A stretch of DNA of 54,215 nucleotides from Actinomadura rubrisoli (lineage in GTDB: Bacteria; Actinomycetota; Actinomycetes; Streptosporangiales; Streptosporangiaceae), in NCBI RefSeq assembly GCF_004349215.1, contig NZ_SMKU01000018.1, positions 1-54,215 on the forward strand, read 5' to 3'. Numbering within the stretch: the first letter of the stretch is position 1; every line of letters begins with the position of its first letter. The notes under the pieces were generated by a model that was given only the letters and a program-made list of their open reading frames with translations, did not search any database and was not told where the DNA came from. Shown here piece by piece: positions 7,649 through 16,498 of this stretch. The position numbers were made by a program, and so were the translations under genes.

Positions 7649-9457
7649 TCAGCCCTCCGCCGCGAGCAGGTCGTCCAGCTCCCGGACGGCCCTGCGCAGC
7701 TCGGCGGCGAAGGCGTGCATGGCGTCCGCGACCGGCCGCGGCGTGCTCAGGTAGACGTTGAAGCGGTCGGGCAGCAGGACGTAGGCGACGCCGATGCACT
7801 GCTCGCTGGTCGACCCGAAGCCGAAGTAGCGGATATTGGCCGACGGCGCCGAACTGGTGCTCAGGTAGTCGTCGCGCATCTTCAGCCAGCCCGGCGACTC
7901 GAACAGCGGGAGCGGCCCGTCCACCCCCAGCTCCGCGCCGCGCCGCTTCTGGATCAGCTGCAGCTCCCAGAGGTGCTGCTCGGGCGCCCGCACCGCCTGG
8001 CACTCCTTGGCGCGCCGGACGTGCGCCTCGGCGGCGGCGCGGAAGGCGGCCCGGCGCTCCTCCGCGCCGGCTCCGGGATCGTCCATGGCCCGGACGAAGC
8101 GGACGGCCTCCGGGGTGACGACCCGCATGGCCTCGGTGCGCCCGCGCCGGTACTGCCGGGTGGCGATCGACTCGTAGGTGGCGCCCGTGAGGCCCTTCGC
8201 GCGCCGGTGGGCGAGCTGGTAGGCCATCTGCACGAACGCGTCGGGCGACATGCGCAGCCGCTTGGCCCGGTCGCCGCCGAAGTCGTCGAACGCCACGGTG
8301 GCGGTGGCCGTGGCGGCGGCGTAGGCGGCGAACGCGGCGGCGGCGTCCCGCATGTCGGCCCGCAGGCCGCCGTCCAGGACGAACTCGACCGGCTCGATGG
8401 CGGGCAGCCCCTGCGACCGGGCGCCCGACCGCTGCGAGTGGTGCGCGGCGGACGAGCCCAGCAGGTCGTCGACGAAGCTGAGGACCGTGGTGCCGTCCAG
8501 CCCGCAGTGCTCGACGTTGATGCCCGCCCGCCCGTCGCCGAACACGATCAGGGACACGGCCTTGTCGAACCACCGGTTGGCGCTGTCGCCGTGCAGGAGA
8601 TGGTCGCACGCCTCCAGGTCGTCCTCGGGCGCGAAGTCCTCCAGGCAGAGGCAGAACAGCGCGGTCTCCACCTCCTCCAGCGCGGCGGCGTTGCCGGGAT
8701 CGGCGGCGAGCAGGTCCCGGCGGCTCGCCGCCCATTCCGCGCGGGCCTTGGTGGTGAGGTGCCCGGCGGACGGTTCGAGGGCGGGGTCCGCCTTCATGAT
8801 CGTGCGCAGGCCGCCCATGAGCTCGTCGAGGGAGTGCGGCCGCCCGTCCGGGCCGATCACGTCCATGCGGATCATGTTGCCGCGGAAGAACACCAGGATG
8901 TGCCGGGCCCGGGACGGGCCGGGCCACGCGTCCGAGTACGGCGCGCGGACCGTGTCCTGCTCCGGGCCCGGGATCCGCGTCGCGGAGAACAGGGCCTTGT
9001 TCTGCTCCATCGACAGCGGCCGCCCGCGCCGGGTGACCGGCGGGACCCTCTCCTCGTCCAGCCGCAGCTTGTAGTCGACGGCGCCCGCGACGAGCCCGGC
9101 GGCCCGCTCGACCTGCCCCTCGCCGGTGTCCTTGAAGAGGAAGAAGAAATTGGCGTTGAGCGCGATGCGGTCGCGGCGGCCCAGGTACCGGTACGGCCAG
9201 AAGGTGTCGAGCCAGCTGTGCACGCCCTCGCTCGCGTCGTAGCGCTCCAGTGCCGCGTGCAGCGCGCGGCCGGGGCCGTCCGGGCGGACGAAGGAGGCCA
9301 GCGCGGCCTCCGTCCGCGACAGCTCGTCCGCGGTCAGCAGGGGCGCGCACCATTCCAGGAACCGCTCGCCGCTCGCGTCGAGCGTGGGCAGGGGGACCCG
9401 GGGCAGGTCGTCCTCGTTGCCGAAGGTGCGGAGAGAGGGCTCGGGGCTGGCGTTCAC
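7649..9457 (-). CDS. Choline/carnitine O-acyltransferase family protein
   Basis: Predicted acyl transfer between CoA and a hydroxylated amine such as carnitine or choline; 602 residues, the usual length. Family marks include the N-terminal LPRVPLPTLDASGERFL, NRWFDKAVSLIVF, the catalytic-His motif GINVEHCGLDG (His317), and YESIATRQYRRGRTEAMR, which matches the carnitine-binding TRQFxxGRTE region. GTG 9457 follows GAGGAACC. This mostly eukaryotic family is sporadic in actinomycetes. Here it is the last gene of a minus-strand run with a methyltransferase and a 2OG oxygenase, so the acceptor may be a trimethylated, hydroxylated amino acid made by those two (inference). Confidence 0.9.
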   Translation of the reverse strand: MNASPEPSLRTFGNEDDLPRVPLPTLDASGERFLEWCAPLLTADELSRTEAALASFVRPDGPGRALHAALERYDASEGVHSWLDTFWPYRYLGRRDRIALNANFFFLFKDTGEGQVERAAGLVAGAVDYKLRLDEERVPPVTRRGRPLSMEQNKALFSATRIPGPEQDTVRAPYSDAWPGPSRARHILVFFRGNMIRMDVIGPDGRPHSLDELMGGLRTIMKADPALEPSAGHLTTKARAEWAASRRDLLAADPGNAAALEEVETALFCLCLEDFAPEDDLEACDHLLHGDSANRWFDKAVSLIVFGDGRAGINVEHCGLDGTTVLSFVDDLLGSSAAHHSQRSGARSQGLPAIEPVEFVLDGGLRADMRDAAAAFAAYAAATATATVAFDDFGGDRAKRLRMSPDAFVQMAYQLAHRRAKGLTGATYESIATRQYRRGRTEAMRVVTPEAVRFVRAMDDPGAGAEERRAAFRAAAEAHVRRAKECQAVRAPEQHLWELQLIQKRRGAELGVDGPLPLFESPGWLKMRDDYLSTSSAPSANIRYFGFGSTSEQCIGVAYVLLPDRFNVYLSTPRPVADAMHAFAAELRRAVRELDDLLAAEG

Positions 9458-9496
9458 GTTCGGTTCCTCGATCTGGCTCGTACGGGAAGGGAGGGC

Positions 9497-9533
9497 GGCG
9501 CCGCCCGGCGGCGGGCGTTCGCCGGGCGGCGCC
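9497..9533 (-). terminator. Strong hairpin between methyltransferase and acyltransferase
   Basis: GGCGCCGCCCGGCG (9497-9510) pairs perfectly with CGCCGGGCGGCGCC (9520-9533) around a 9-base loop. There is no T-run. It sits in the 90-base gap inside the operon, so it may attenuate transcription into the acyltransferase or stabilise an upstream mRNA end rather than terminate fully. Confidence 0.6.
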
Positions 9534-9547
9534 GGTGCCTGTGCCGG

Positions 9548-10360
9548 TCAGCCGGTGCGGGGACGCGAGACGTAGAGCTGGGCGTAGAGCCAGCCGTCGG
9601 TCTCCAGGCCGCTCGGGTCGGCGCCGACGTCCGACAGCCGGTCCAGCACGAGCGACTGCTCCTCCGCGGTCGCGAACCGCCGCTGCCGGAAGAAGCCGTC
9701 CCGGCGGACGCTCTCGTACCCGGCCTCGGCGAGGCTCTCGGCGATCGCGTCGAACGGGAACATGCGCAGGACGAAATGCGCCATCCAGGGCCGCCGCCCG
9801 TCATGCGACTCGACGATGCGGGAAATGGTCCGTTCGGTGACGTAGCCGAGGCATCCGGTCGAGATGACCAGGTCCGTTTGGGCGAGCTGGGCGCGCTGCT
9901 CCTCCGTCGGGTCGTCGCCCTCCAGATCGGCGTGGACGGCGCCGTCGAGAAAACCGGCCTCGGTCGCGTAGGAAAGGGCGTTGTCCGAGGCGTCCAGGCC
10001 GAGGAAGCGTGTTCGGTTCGCATGTTCACCGGAGCGGACCAACTCCCGGTCGCGGGTCAGCAGCATGCCGCGTGTGTGTCCGTTGACGTCGCGGCCGCTG
10101 TAGCGATCGTACAGGTCCGCCATGCTGGCCCCGTATTTCACGAGGGCCGCGTTGATGCCGTACGAGCAGCCGATGTCCAGGACGGTGGGGACCGGGACAC
10201 GGAGCACCTCCCGGTATTCATTGATAAGTCCGGTAAAGTGTGGTTTGGCCAGTTCCGGAATGATGTAGCCGAGCTCGCGCAGCGTGCGGAAATAGGCTCG
10301 GGGATCGGGCTGGGTGTAGATGTGGTCGAGCGAGATCTTTCCGGTCGTGTCAACGCGCAT
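9548..10360 (-). CDS. Class I SAM-dependent methyltransferase
   Basis: Protein of 270 residues with a Rossmann SAM-binding motif VLDIGCSYG (residues 60-68), an acidic loop LGLDASDNAL after strand 2, and DLVISTGCLGYV at motif IV. The substrate class is unknown; the N-terminal cap (residues 1-55) is unlike common small-molecule methyltransferase families I recognise. ATG 10360 is preceded by AGGAGG, which rules out the longer upstream frame. It lies between the 2OG oxygenase and the acyltransferase on the same strand. N-methylation of an amino acid to give a carnitine-like acceptor would fit this context, but this is inference. Confidence 0.85.
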   Translation of the reverse strand: MRVDTTGKISLDHIYTQPDPRAYFRTLRELGYIIPELAKPHFTGLINEYREVLRVPVPTVLDIGCSYGINAALVKYGASMADLYDRYSGRDVNGHTRGMLLTRDRELVRSGEHANRTRFLGLDASDNALSYATEAGFLDGAVHADLEGDDPTEEQRAQLAQTDLVISTGCLGYVTERTISRIVESHDGRRPWMAHFVLRMFPFDAIAESLAEAGYESVRRDGFFRQRRFATAEEQSLVLDRLSDVGADPSGLETDGWLYAQLYVSRPRTG

Positions 10361-10445
10361 GATCGCGTTCCTCCTGGAGCGGCGGTGGATCGAACGGCGG
10401 GATCGGCTCGTCGTCGGACAACCTGCTCGTCCGGTGACCGGCCGG

Positions 10446-11315
10446 CTAGTCCAGCAGCCGGTCGATCCGGACGGCGCGTCCCTCGGCCGCCGGGTGCTCG
10501 GGCAGTACACGGCCGAAGAGCTGCCGTGTGCGCTCGACGCTGCCGATGACTCCGGGACGCTCGCTGTAGGCGAAGATCGCCGTATGACGGGCGGTGGCGC
10601 CCCGGACGGTGCTCACACGATGCAACGAGTAGCGCCCTTTGAACAGTTGCAGGTCGCCGGGACGCAGCGTCAGCCGCCGGATCAGATGGCCTCCGCCGCC
10701 GGTCAGGACGCTTTGGACGTCCTGAAAATTCTCGGCGTCGGCGGACCTGATGTTCGGGCAGTACTCGAAGGCGCCGCCGTCCGCGGGGCCCTGGGTCAGC
10801 AGGGTGACCGTGAACTCGTTGGTGTCGAAGTGCCAGGGGTGCTCCATTCCCGGGTTGACGACGTTGAGGCACAGCCCGGACAGCGGGTCGGCCAGCTCGT
10901 GCACCCGCGGCAGCCCGAAGCAGCCCGCGACGAAACGCCGGAACGGCTCGCTCGTGTAGAGCCGCCCGATAATGGAATCGGCGGGAATGTGGTCGCGTGC
11001 GACGAATGCATTGCCTCGTTTGACGGTAATGCGTCCGGGGTGGTTGTCCGGCAATGGCGAGTTCACGTCGATGTTGTAGGCGTTCACCGTTTCGACGCCG
11101 TAATGTGCGCGAGGGGCGAGCGCCGCGCATTCCGCCCGCAGGGCGCCGTGCAGATCCGGCCGGATGAAGTCGGGAAGCACGCAGCAGCCGGATTCTGCCA
11201 GCTCGGCCCGGGTCCGGGAGACGACGGCCGCCCAGGCGGCGCCGCCCGGGTCGGCGAGCGGATATCGCTCGGTGTCCACCGCCCGTCCAACGTCCCGGGC
11301 TTCCGCAGTGCGCAT
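10446..11315 (-). CDS. 2-oxoglutarate/Fe(II) oxygenase, HalD/BesD-like
   Basis: Non-haem iron hydroxylase of 289 residues. The facial triad is visible: His162-x-Asp164 in HPWHFDTNEFTVTLL and distal His232 in YSLHRVSTV, with Arg243 (TARHTAIFAY) as likely 2OG ligand. The surrounding pattern (WHFDxxEFTVTLL, GGxFEYxPNIRS, LFKGRYSLHRV) resembles, from memory, the BesD/HalD amino-acid halogenases. Those have Gly in place of the metal-binding Asp, so Asp164 predicts hydroxylation rather than chlorination. ATG 11315 follows AAGGA. First gene of the minus-strand run; a free or modified amino acid is the likely substrate (inference). Confidence 0.85.
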   Translation of the reverse strand: MRTAEARDVGRAVDTERYPLADPGGAAWAAVVSRTRAELAESGCCVLPDFIRPDLHGALRAECAALAPRAHYGVETVNAYNIDVNSPLPDNHPGRITVKRGNAFVARDHIPADSIIGRLYTSEPFRRFVAGCFGLPRVHELADPLSGLCLNVVNPGMEHPWHFDTNEFTVTLLTQGPADGGAFEYCPNIRSADAENFQDVQSVLTGGGGHLIRRLTLRPGDLQLFKGRYSLHRVSTVRGATARHTAIFAYSERPGVIGSVERTRQLFGRVLPEHPAAEGRAVRIDRLLD

Positions 11316-11667
11316 GGCGATCCTTCCGAGTGGTGAACCCCAGTCGGGTTCTAGCACACTGATTGGGGCAATTCATGAGGGGGTTTTCGGACCGGGCTTA
11401 TCGGCCGCCGATAAATAACGGGCGTGACCTGTGTCTTTGCACGTTCCAACTTCTCGTTCCGCCACGGGACCGGGACCGCGCGGTGTGGTTCATCTCACGC
11501 GGAGGTCACCTGCCCGGCACCGGGACGCCCCGCTCCGTCCCGGCCGCCGGCCGCCGGTCCGCCTGCCCGCCGGGCCGAAGTTTGATCGACTTTCCGCGAA
11601 CCATCCCTTACGCAGGGGCGTCACCCTCTGGTGGAATGCCTGGTCGAGGACGAGCAAGGGGAGCGCG
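11316..11667. promoter_or_regulatory. Divergent intergenic region with perfect palindrome
   Basis: This 352-base gap separates the divergent 2OG oxygenase and Ser/Thr kinase genes and holds no convincing small gene. TTATCGGC-C-GCCGATAA (11398-11414) is a perfect dyad with 8-bp arms, about 85 bases upstream of the oxygenase start; it is a good operator candidate. The stretch 11480-11640 is uniformly GC-rich with no clear promoter. Confidence 0.5.
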
Positions 11668-13461
11668 GTGGCGGATTGGCGGCTGGCGGAGTTCATCGAG
11701 GACCGTGAACTCGGACGCGGCGCACAGGGGCGGGTGGTCCTCGCCCGCCACGCCGGGTCCGGGACCCCGGTGGCGATCAAGTACCTGGCCCACGGTGACG
11801 CGGCGGCCGTCGCCGGGCTCCGGGCCGAGGCGCAGATGCTCGGCCGGCTGACCAGCCCGTACGTGGCCCGGCTCTACCGGTTCGTGGAGAGCGGGCAGGG
11901 CGCCGCGATCGTCATGGAGGCGATCAACGGGGCGTCGCTGAAGGACGTCCTCAACGAGCACGGGGCGCTGGCCCCCGAGGCGGCGCTGCTCGTGCTGAAG
12001 GGCTCGCTGCTGGGGCTCGCGGCGGCGCACGCCGTCGGGGTCGTCCACCGCGACTACAAGCCCGCCAACGTGGTCGTGCAGGGCGACGGGCTCAGCAAGC
12101 TCGTCGACTTCGGCGTGGCCGTGCTGTCGGGGCAGGGGTCGTTCGCGGGGACGCCCGCCTACATGGCGCCCGAGCAGTGGCGCGGCGAGCCCGCCACCCC
12201 GGCCACCGACGTGTACGCGGCGACCTGCGTGTTCGTGGAGAGCGTCACCGGACGGCGGCCGTTCGCGGCGGACGGGCGCGCCGCGCTGATGAACCAGCAC
12301 CTGACCGCCCCGATCGACCTCGCGGACGTGCCCGGCCCGCTGCGTCCCCTCGTCCAGGAGGGGATGGCCAAGAGCGCCGAGGAGCGGCCGCCCGGCGCGG
12401 CGGCGTTCGTCACCCGGCTGGAGTCCGCGGCGGTCGCCGCGTACGGAACCGACTGGGAGCAGCGCGGCGTCCGGGCACTGGCCGCCGCGGCCGTCGCTTT
12501 GGCCGCTCTGTTCCCGCTCGGCGCGCTGGCGCTCGCCCCCGGCGCCGCCGGAGCCGGGGCGGGCGCCGCGGGGACGGCGGGCGCCGCGGGGACGGCCGGG
12601 TCCGGCGGCGGCATGGGCGCGGCCGGGACCGCGGGCACGAGCGTCGGCAAGGGGTTCCTCGCCACCGCCGCGGGCAAGGGGACGCTCGCGGTGGCGGGCG
12701 CGGCCGTGGTCGCCACGTCGGCGACCGCCGCGGTGTACGCGACGAAGGACTCGCCGAAGCAGGACCCGCCCGTGGCGAGCGTGAACATGGCGGCGCAGAC
12801 TCAGACGATCGGCGACGTCCAGGTCACGAACGCGCAGTACATGAAGATCAGCGGGTTGGGGGATCCGGCCCTGGAGCGGCGCATCAACGAGACCCTGCGC
12901 GGGCCGCTGGACCGGCTCATCACGATCGGGAAGAGCAACAGGACGTTCTGCCGGGGCCGTCCCACCAAGGTCTACACGACCGCGCGCGCCGGGCTGCGCG
13001 GCCCGCGGCTGGTGTCGGTCCGCTACTTCATGCTCTCCGACTGGTGCCAGCAGGCGGACGGCGCGCCCGGCGGCGAGGTCGTCACCGTCGACCTGCGCAC
13101 CGGCCGCAGGCTCACCGCCGCCGACGTCTTCCGTCCCGAGACGCTGACGGCGGCGGGCGTGGCGCGGCTCCAGTCGCTCGTCAAGCAGCGCGTCGGCCGG
13201 GGACGCCTGTGGTCGCAGTGCTCTCCCGACGCCAAGTTCAAGCCGGACGACTTCCAGCCGAAGAAGTCCGACGGCGAGGCCATCAAGGGGATGGAGACCG
13301 CTCCGCCGGTGCTCAGCGCGTTCTTCACCCCCGGCGAGTTCCAGCTGTCGTGGCTGCACGGGGGCAGCGACGGCTGCGGCGATATGGACTTCGGCGCGCC
13401 CTACGCCGCCGTCCGCGACCTGCTCAAGCCGGAGATCGCCGCGCTGCTGCCGCGCGCCTGA
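11668..13461 (+). CDS. Serine/threonine protein kinase with RsiV-like C-terminal domain
   Basis: Protein of 597 residues. The kinase domain is complete: glycine loop GRGAQGRV (16-23), Lys38 in VAIKYL, catalytic HRDYKPANV (Asp129), DFG at 147-149, and APE in YMAPEQW. Two hydrophobic stretches follow, near 270-292 and 335-355, separated by an Ala/Gly-rich linker. The last 220 residues carry YMKISGLGDPALERRINETL and GRRLTAADVFRPETL, which resemble the DUF4163/DUF3298 domains of RsiV and PdaC. GTG 11668 follows AAGGGGAG. If only one stretch spans the membrane, the C-terminal part is an outside sensor; two spans would leave it inside. It pairs with the phosphatase gene 49 bases downstream. Confidence 0.9.
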   Translation: MADWRLAEFIEDRELGRGAQGRVVLARHAGSGTPVAIKYLAHGDAAAVAGLRAEAQMLGRLTSPYVARLYRFVESGQGAAIVMEAINGASLKDVLNEHGALAPEAALLVLKGSLLGLAAAHAVGVVHRDYKPANVVVQGDGLSKLVDFGVAVLSGQGSFAGTPAYMAPEQWRGEPATPATDVYAATCVFVESVTGRRPFAADGRAALMNQHLTAPIDLADVPGPLRPLVQEGMAKSAEERPPGAAAFVTRLESAAVAAYGTDWEQRGVRALAAAAVALAALFPLGALALAPGAAGAGAGAAGTAGAAGTAGSGGGMGAAGTAGTSVGKGFLATAAGKGTLAVAGAAVVATSATAAVYATKDSPKQDPPVASVNMAAQTQTIGDVQVTNAQYMKISGLGDPALERRINETLRGPLDRLITIGKSNRTFCRGRPTKVYTTARAGLRGPRLVSVRYFMLSDWCQQADGAPGGEVVTVDLRTGRRLTAADVFRPETLTAAGVARLQSLVKQRVGRGRLWSQCSPDAKFKPDDFQPKKSDGEAIKGMETAPPVLSAFFTPGEFQLSWLHGGSDGCGDMDFGAPYAAVRDLLKPEIAALLPRA

Positions 13462-13510
13462 CCTTTGGGGCGCCCCGCTTGGGGGTAGGAGTCGTCCCCG
13501 AGAGGTCGGC

Positions 13511-14779
13511 ATGGTGCGCGGGCGCCAGGATGGGAAGGCGATGGAGCCGAGGGGCGAGCGGCTGCTGAAGGACCTCGTGGCGGCGAGCCACCTGATGTCC
13601 CTTGAGCAGCTGCCGGGCGTGGTGGCCGGGCACGCCGCGCACGCCGGCCTCAAGGACGTGCTGATCTACGTCGTGGACCTCCAGCAGAACGTCCTGCTGC
13701 TGCTCACCGGGTACGGCGTGGACGCGGCGGGCGACCCCGGCGCGGAGGCCGCCGAGCTGCGCGTCGACGGCACCCTCGCCGGACGGGCGTTCCAGAGCGT
13801 GCGCGCGGTGACGGGCCAGACGGCGGACGACGGCACCTGCCCCTGCTGGGTGCCGATCCTCGACGGCACCGAGCGGCTCGGCGTGCTGCGGGTGACCGTC
13901 GAGCGCGACGACGACGCCGCGATGGAGGACGCCGAGAGCCTGGCCGGCCTGGTGGCGCTGCTGCTGGTCAGCAAGGGGCCGTCCAGCGACTCCTTCTCCC
14001 GGCTGGTCCGCACCCGCGCCATGACGGTGTCGGCGGAGATGCAGTGGCGGCTGATGCCGCCGATGACCTTCGCCACCGACCGGGTGGTGATCGGCGCCGC
14101 GCTGGAGCCCGCCTACAAGCTGGGCGGGGACACCTTCGACTACGCGCTCGCCGGCGACACCGTGCACCTCGGCGTGTTCGACGCCATGGGCCACGACACC
14201 GCCGCGGGCCTGACGTCCAACCTGGCCGTCGCGGCGTGCCGCAACAACCGGCTCCAGGGCGCCGGGCTGGTCGAGACGGGACGGGCGATCGAGGAGGTGC
14301 TGGTCGAGCAGGACCAGTCCGGCCGCTTCGTCACCGCCGTCCTGGCCGAGCTGGACATCGGGACGGGCATGCTGTCCTGGGTGTCCTTCGGGCATCCCGC
14401 ACCGGTGGTCGTCCGCAACGGCCGCTGGGTGACGACCTTGGAGTGCACGCCGGCGACCCCGCTCGGCACCGGCCTCGGCGTCGAGGCGACGCTGTGCCGC
14501 GAGCAGCTGGAGCCCGGCGACCGGCTCCTGCTCTACACCGACGGCATCGTGGAGGCCCGCGACCCGGACAAGCAGGAGTTCGGCCTCCAGCGCTTCGTCG
14601 ACTTCATCATCCGCCGCAACGCCGACGGAATGGCCGTCCCGGAGACGCTGCGCCGCCTCGTCAACAGCATCCTGGAGCACCACGCGGGCCGCTTGGACGA
14701 CGACGCGACCGTCCTGCTCCTGGAATGGCTCGGACCGGCGCCGCCCGCGAGCGCCGCCGAGGCGACCGAGCAGACGTGA
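13511..14779 (+). CDS. GAF-SpoIIE (PP2C-type) serine phosphatase
   Basis: Regulatory protein phosphatase of 422 residues. A GAF-like sensor domain spans roughly 20-160. The SpoIIE catalytic domain follows, with metal-binding GGDTFDYAL, FDAMGHDTAAG, FGHPAPVVV, LLYTDGIVEARD and terminal DDDATVLLLE. Such proteins usually dephosphorylate anti-sigma-factor antagonists; none is encoded nearby. The ATG at 13511 follows GAGAGG; a second in-frame ATG at 13541 is possible. Adjacency to the kinase suggests opposing roles on one target (inference). Confidence 0.92.
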   Translation: MVRGRQDGKAMEPRGERLLKDLVAASHLMSLEQLPGVVAGHAAHAGLKDVLIYVVDLQQNVLLLLTGYGVDAAGDPGAEAAELRVDGTLAGRAFQSVRAVTGQTADDGTCPCWVPILDGTERLGVLRVTVERDDDAAMEDAESLAGLVALLLVSKGPSSDSFSRLVRTRAMTVSAEMQWRLMPPMTFATDRVVIGAALEPAYKLGGDTFDYALAGDTVHLGVFDAMGHDTAAGLTSNLAVAACRNNRLQGAGLVETGRAIEEVLVEQDQSGRFVTAVLAELDIGTGMLSWVSFGHPAPVVVRNGRWVTTLECTPATPLGTGLGVEATLCREQLEPGDRLLLYTDGIVEARDPDKQEFGLQRFVDFIIRRNADGMAVPETLRRLVNSILEHHAGRLDDDATVLLLEWLGPAPPASAAEATEQT

Positions 14780-14805
14780 CATGAGGACCACCCGGACAGG
14801 GGAAC

Positions 14806-14840
14806 GCGCCGGACGCCCTCCGATCGAGGGCACCCGGCGC
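14806..14840. terminator. Bidirectional terminator hairpin
   Basis: GCGCCGG (14806-14812) pairs with CCGGCGC (14834-14840), and CCCTC (14816-14820) pairs inside with GAGGG (14826-14830). The structure lies between the converging phosphatase and M50 genes and can serve both. Confidence 0.7.
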
Positions 14841-14861
14841 GCTCGTCCACGCCTTGCGGGG

Positions 14862-16211
14862 TCAGGCGTCCGGCACCGCGGCGGGAGCGGGGCCCTGCAC
14901 GTACCGGACGGCCATCCTCACCAGGCCGCGCAAGAGCTGGAAGAGGATCAGGGCGAGGCCGACCAGCGGCAGGAACAGCAGGACGATCTGCAGCCCCGAG
15001 GAGAGCAACTGGAGCGGGTCGGCCCCGGACGCGGCGGCGGAGGCCAGCCTGCGCGTCATCCGCCAGTCGGTCTCGGCCAGGCGGGGGACCTGCGAGACCA
15101 CCAGGCCCAGCTGGAGGAGCAGCACCGGGATGACGGTCAGCACCCAGAGCGTGACGAACAGCTGCGGCCAGCGCTTGAGGTCCCCCAGCCGGGTGTCCGC
15201 CGGGCGGCGCAGCAGGGTCCGCTTGAGGATCGGCCCGATGTACTTGAACAGGTCGGGGATGCCGACCAGGTCCGACATGATGTAGTACCCGTCGAACCGC
15301 AGCGTCGGCAGGAGCTGCTGGATGATCTCGAAGTTGACGTAGAGGACGGCCACCAGCAGCGGCTCGAACCCGGTCTGCAGGTACGCCAGCGTCAGCCCGA
15401 CGATGAAGATGCCGTTGAAGTAGACGCCGGCGAGGTCGGCGCGCAGCCGGCCGCCGCGCCCGAGCCGGTACGACTCGGTGATGTCGGTGTAGAAGGCGGG
15501 CCACACCAGGTAGATGCCGCACCCCATGGCGCCGGGCCGGACGCCGCCGTAGCGGCACGCGGTCGCGTGGCCGATCTCGTGGAACGCGCACGACGCGACC
15601 CCGAGTCCCATGATCAGCAGGATGCTCACCGGGGTGAGGATGGCGTGCTGGAGCGCGTCCGCCATCGACCGGGCGGTGTTCACCCAGACCTCGGCCACCG
15701 TGATGGCGGCGACCGCCAGGACCATCACCACCGGCCGGAACAGCCAGGCGAGCAGGCCGCCGACGAACCAGGTGACGGACGCGGGGAACACCGCGATCTT
15801 GAAGCGCAGCGCCAGGAACGGGTCGGCCTTCACCCTCGGCGCCGCCGTGCCGTCGCTGTAGGTGGTGACGCCGAGCGGGGCGAGCTTGCGGTCGACGAGG
15901 TAGACGATCTGCTCGGCGGACAGCCGCGCGCCCGCCGCCTCGGTGACCGCGCCGGCGACGCGTTCGAGCGCGCCGCCGGCGTCGCCGTCGCCCGCCAGGT
16001 GGCGGTGCTCGTGCAGCGCCTTGACGACGAGGAACAGCAGCGGGGGGAGCCGGACGAGCTGCCGGTTGGGCAGGCTGACGAGCTGCGGCGCCTCCCGGTA
16101 TCCCGAGTTCTTGAACTCGCCGACGAGCTCGGCGCCCTCGGTGAGCGTCGGGAGGGTGAGCGTCGCCGGCGGGCCGGCGCCGGCCTTGGCCGGGGTCGCT
16201 GGTGTGCTCAT
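14862..16211 (-). CDS. M50-family membrane zinc metalloprotease with RRE-like N-terminus
   Basis: Multispanning membrane protease of 449 residues, related to putative peptide zinc metalloproteases. The zinc site HEIGH (211-215) lies in a membrane helix. The second active-site segment is LLPTLRFDGYYIMSD, with Pro302 and Asp307, as in site-2 proteases. About six to eight hydrophobic helices are visible. Residues 45-120 are soluble and read like a winged-helix PqqD/RRE domain (VSLPNRQLVRLPPLLF then YLVDRKLAPLGVT), which could bind a precursor leader; this is inference. Its ATG overlaps the stop of the small-peptide gene before it (TGATG). It probably cleaves or helps export those peptides. Confidence 0.88.
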   Translation of the reverse strand: MSTPATPAKAGAGPPATLTLPTLTEGAELVGEFKNSGYREAPQLVSLPNRQLVRLPPLLFLVVKALHEHRHLAGDGDAGGALERVAGAVTEAAGARLSAEQIVYLVDRKLAPLGVTTYSDGTAAPRVKADPFLALRFKIAVFPASVTWFVGGLLAWLFRPVVMVLAVAAITVAEVWVNTARSMADALQHAILTPVSILLIMGLGVASCAFHEIGHATACRYGGVRPGAMGCGIYLVWPAFYTDITESYRLGRGGRLRADLAGVYFNGIFIVGLTLAYLQTGFEPLLVAVLYVNFEIIQQLLPTLRFDGYYIMSDLVGIPDLFKYIGPILKRTLLRRPADTRLGDLKRWPQLFVTLWVLTVIPVLLLQLGLVVSQVPRLAETDWRMTRRLASAAASGADPLQLLSSGLQIVLLFLPLVGLALILFQLLRGLVRMAVRYVQGPAPAAVPDA

Positions 16212-16468
16212 CAGTGGTGCTGGACCACGGTGCCGGGAACGCAGGTCAGCGAGGAGTAGGGCGCCTGGGCCAGCAGGCCCGTCCCGAGCACGCCGGCGGT
16301 GCCCGGCGAGTAGGTGGCCTGGCAGGCGTAGACGATCGTGGTGTCGCCGGACCCGTGGCCGCCGCCCTGCGGCATGGCGGTGGACAGCAGCAGCCGCCCC
16401 GGCAGGACCTCGGCGTCGAGCCGGTCCAGGTCGGCGTAGGTGAGCGTCTGAGGGTGTGGGTGGCTCAT
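16211..16468 (-). CDS. Small two-cysteine peptide A (candidate RiPP/secreted peptide precursor)
   Basis: Peptide of 85 residues. The leader-like start YADLDRLDAEVLPGRLLLST matches YTELDKLAGEVLPERAVLST of the peptide encoded just upstream. A Gly/His-rich hinge (GGGHGSG) follows. The C-terminal part has exactly two Cys, in ACQATYS and SLTCVPGT, 26 residues apart, as in its partner. No Sec signal peptide is evident. ATG 16468 was chosen by homology; a weak GAAAG lies upstream, and a longer frame from 16546 would read through a hairpin. It is coupled to the M50 gene by TGATG. The function is unrecognised; a modified or disulfide-bonded peptide processed by the M50 protease is plausible. Confidence 0.78.
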   Translation of the reverse strand: MSHPHPQTLTYADLDRLDAEVLPGRLLLSTAMPQGGGHGSGDTTIVYACQATYSPGTAGVLGTGLLAQAPYSSLTCVPGTVVQHH

Positions 16469-16498
16469 CGGTTCGCTTTCGGATTGTTCGGAAAGAGG

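Noticed and set aside
10446..11315. Halogenase function for the BesD/HalD-like enzyme
   Set aside because: The metal-binding Asp164 is present; non-haem iron halogenases of this type need Gly or Ala there to admit chloride.
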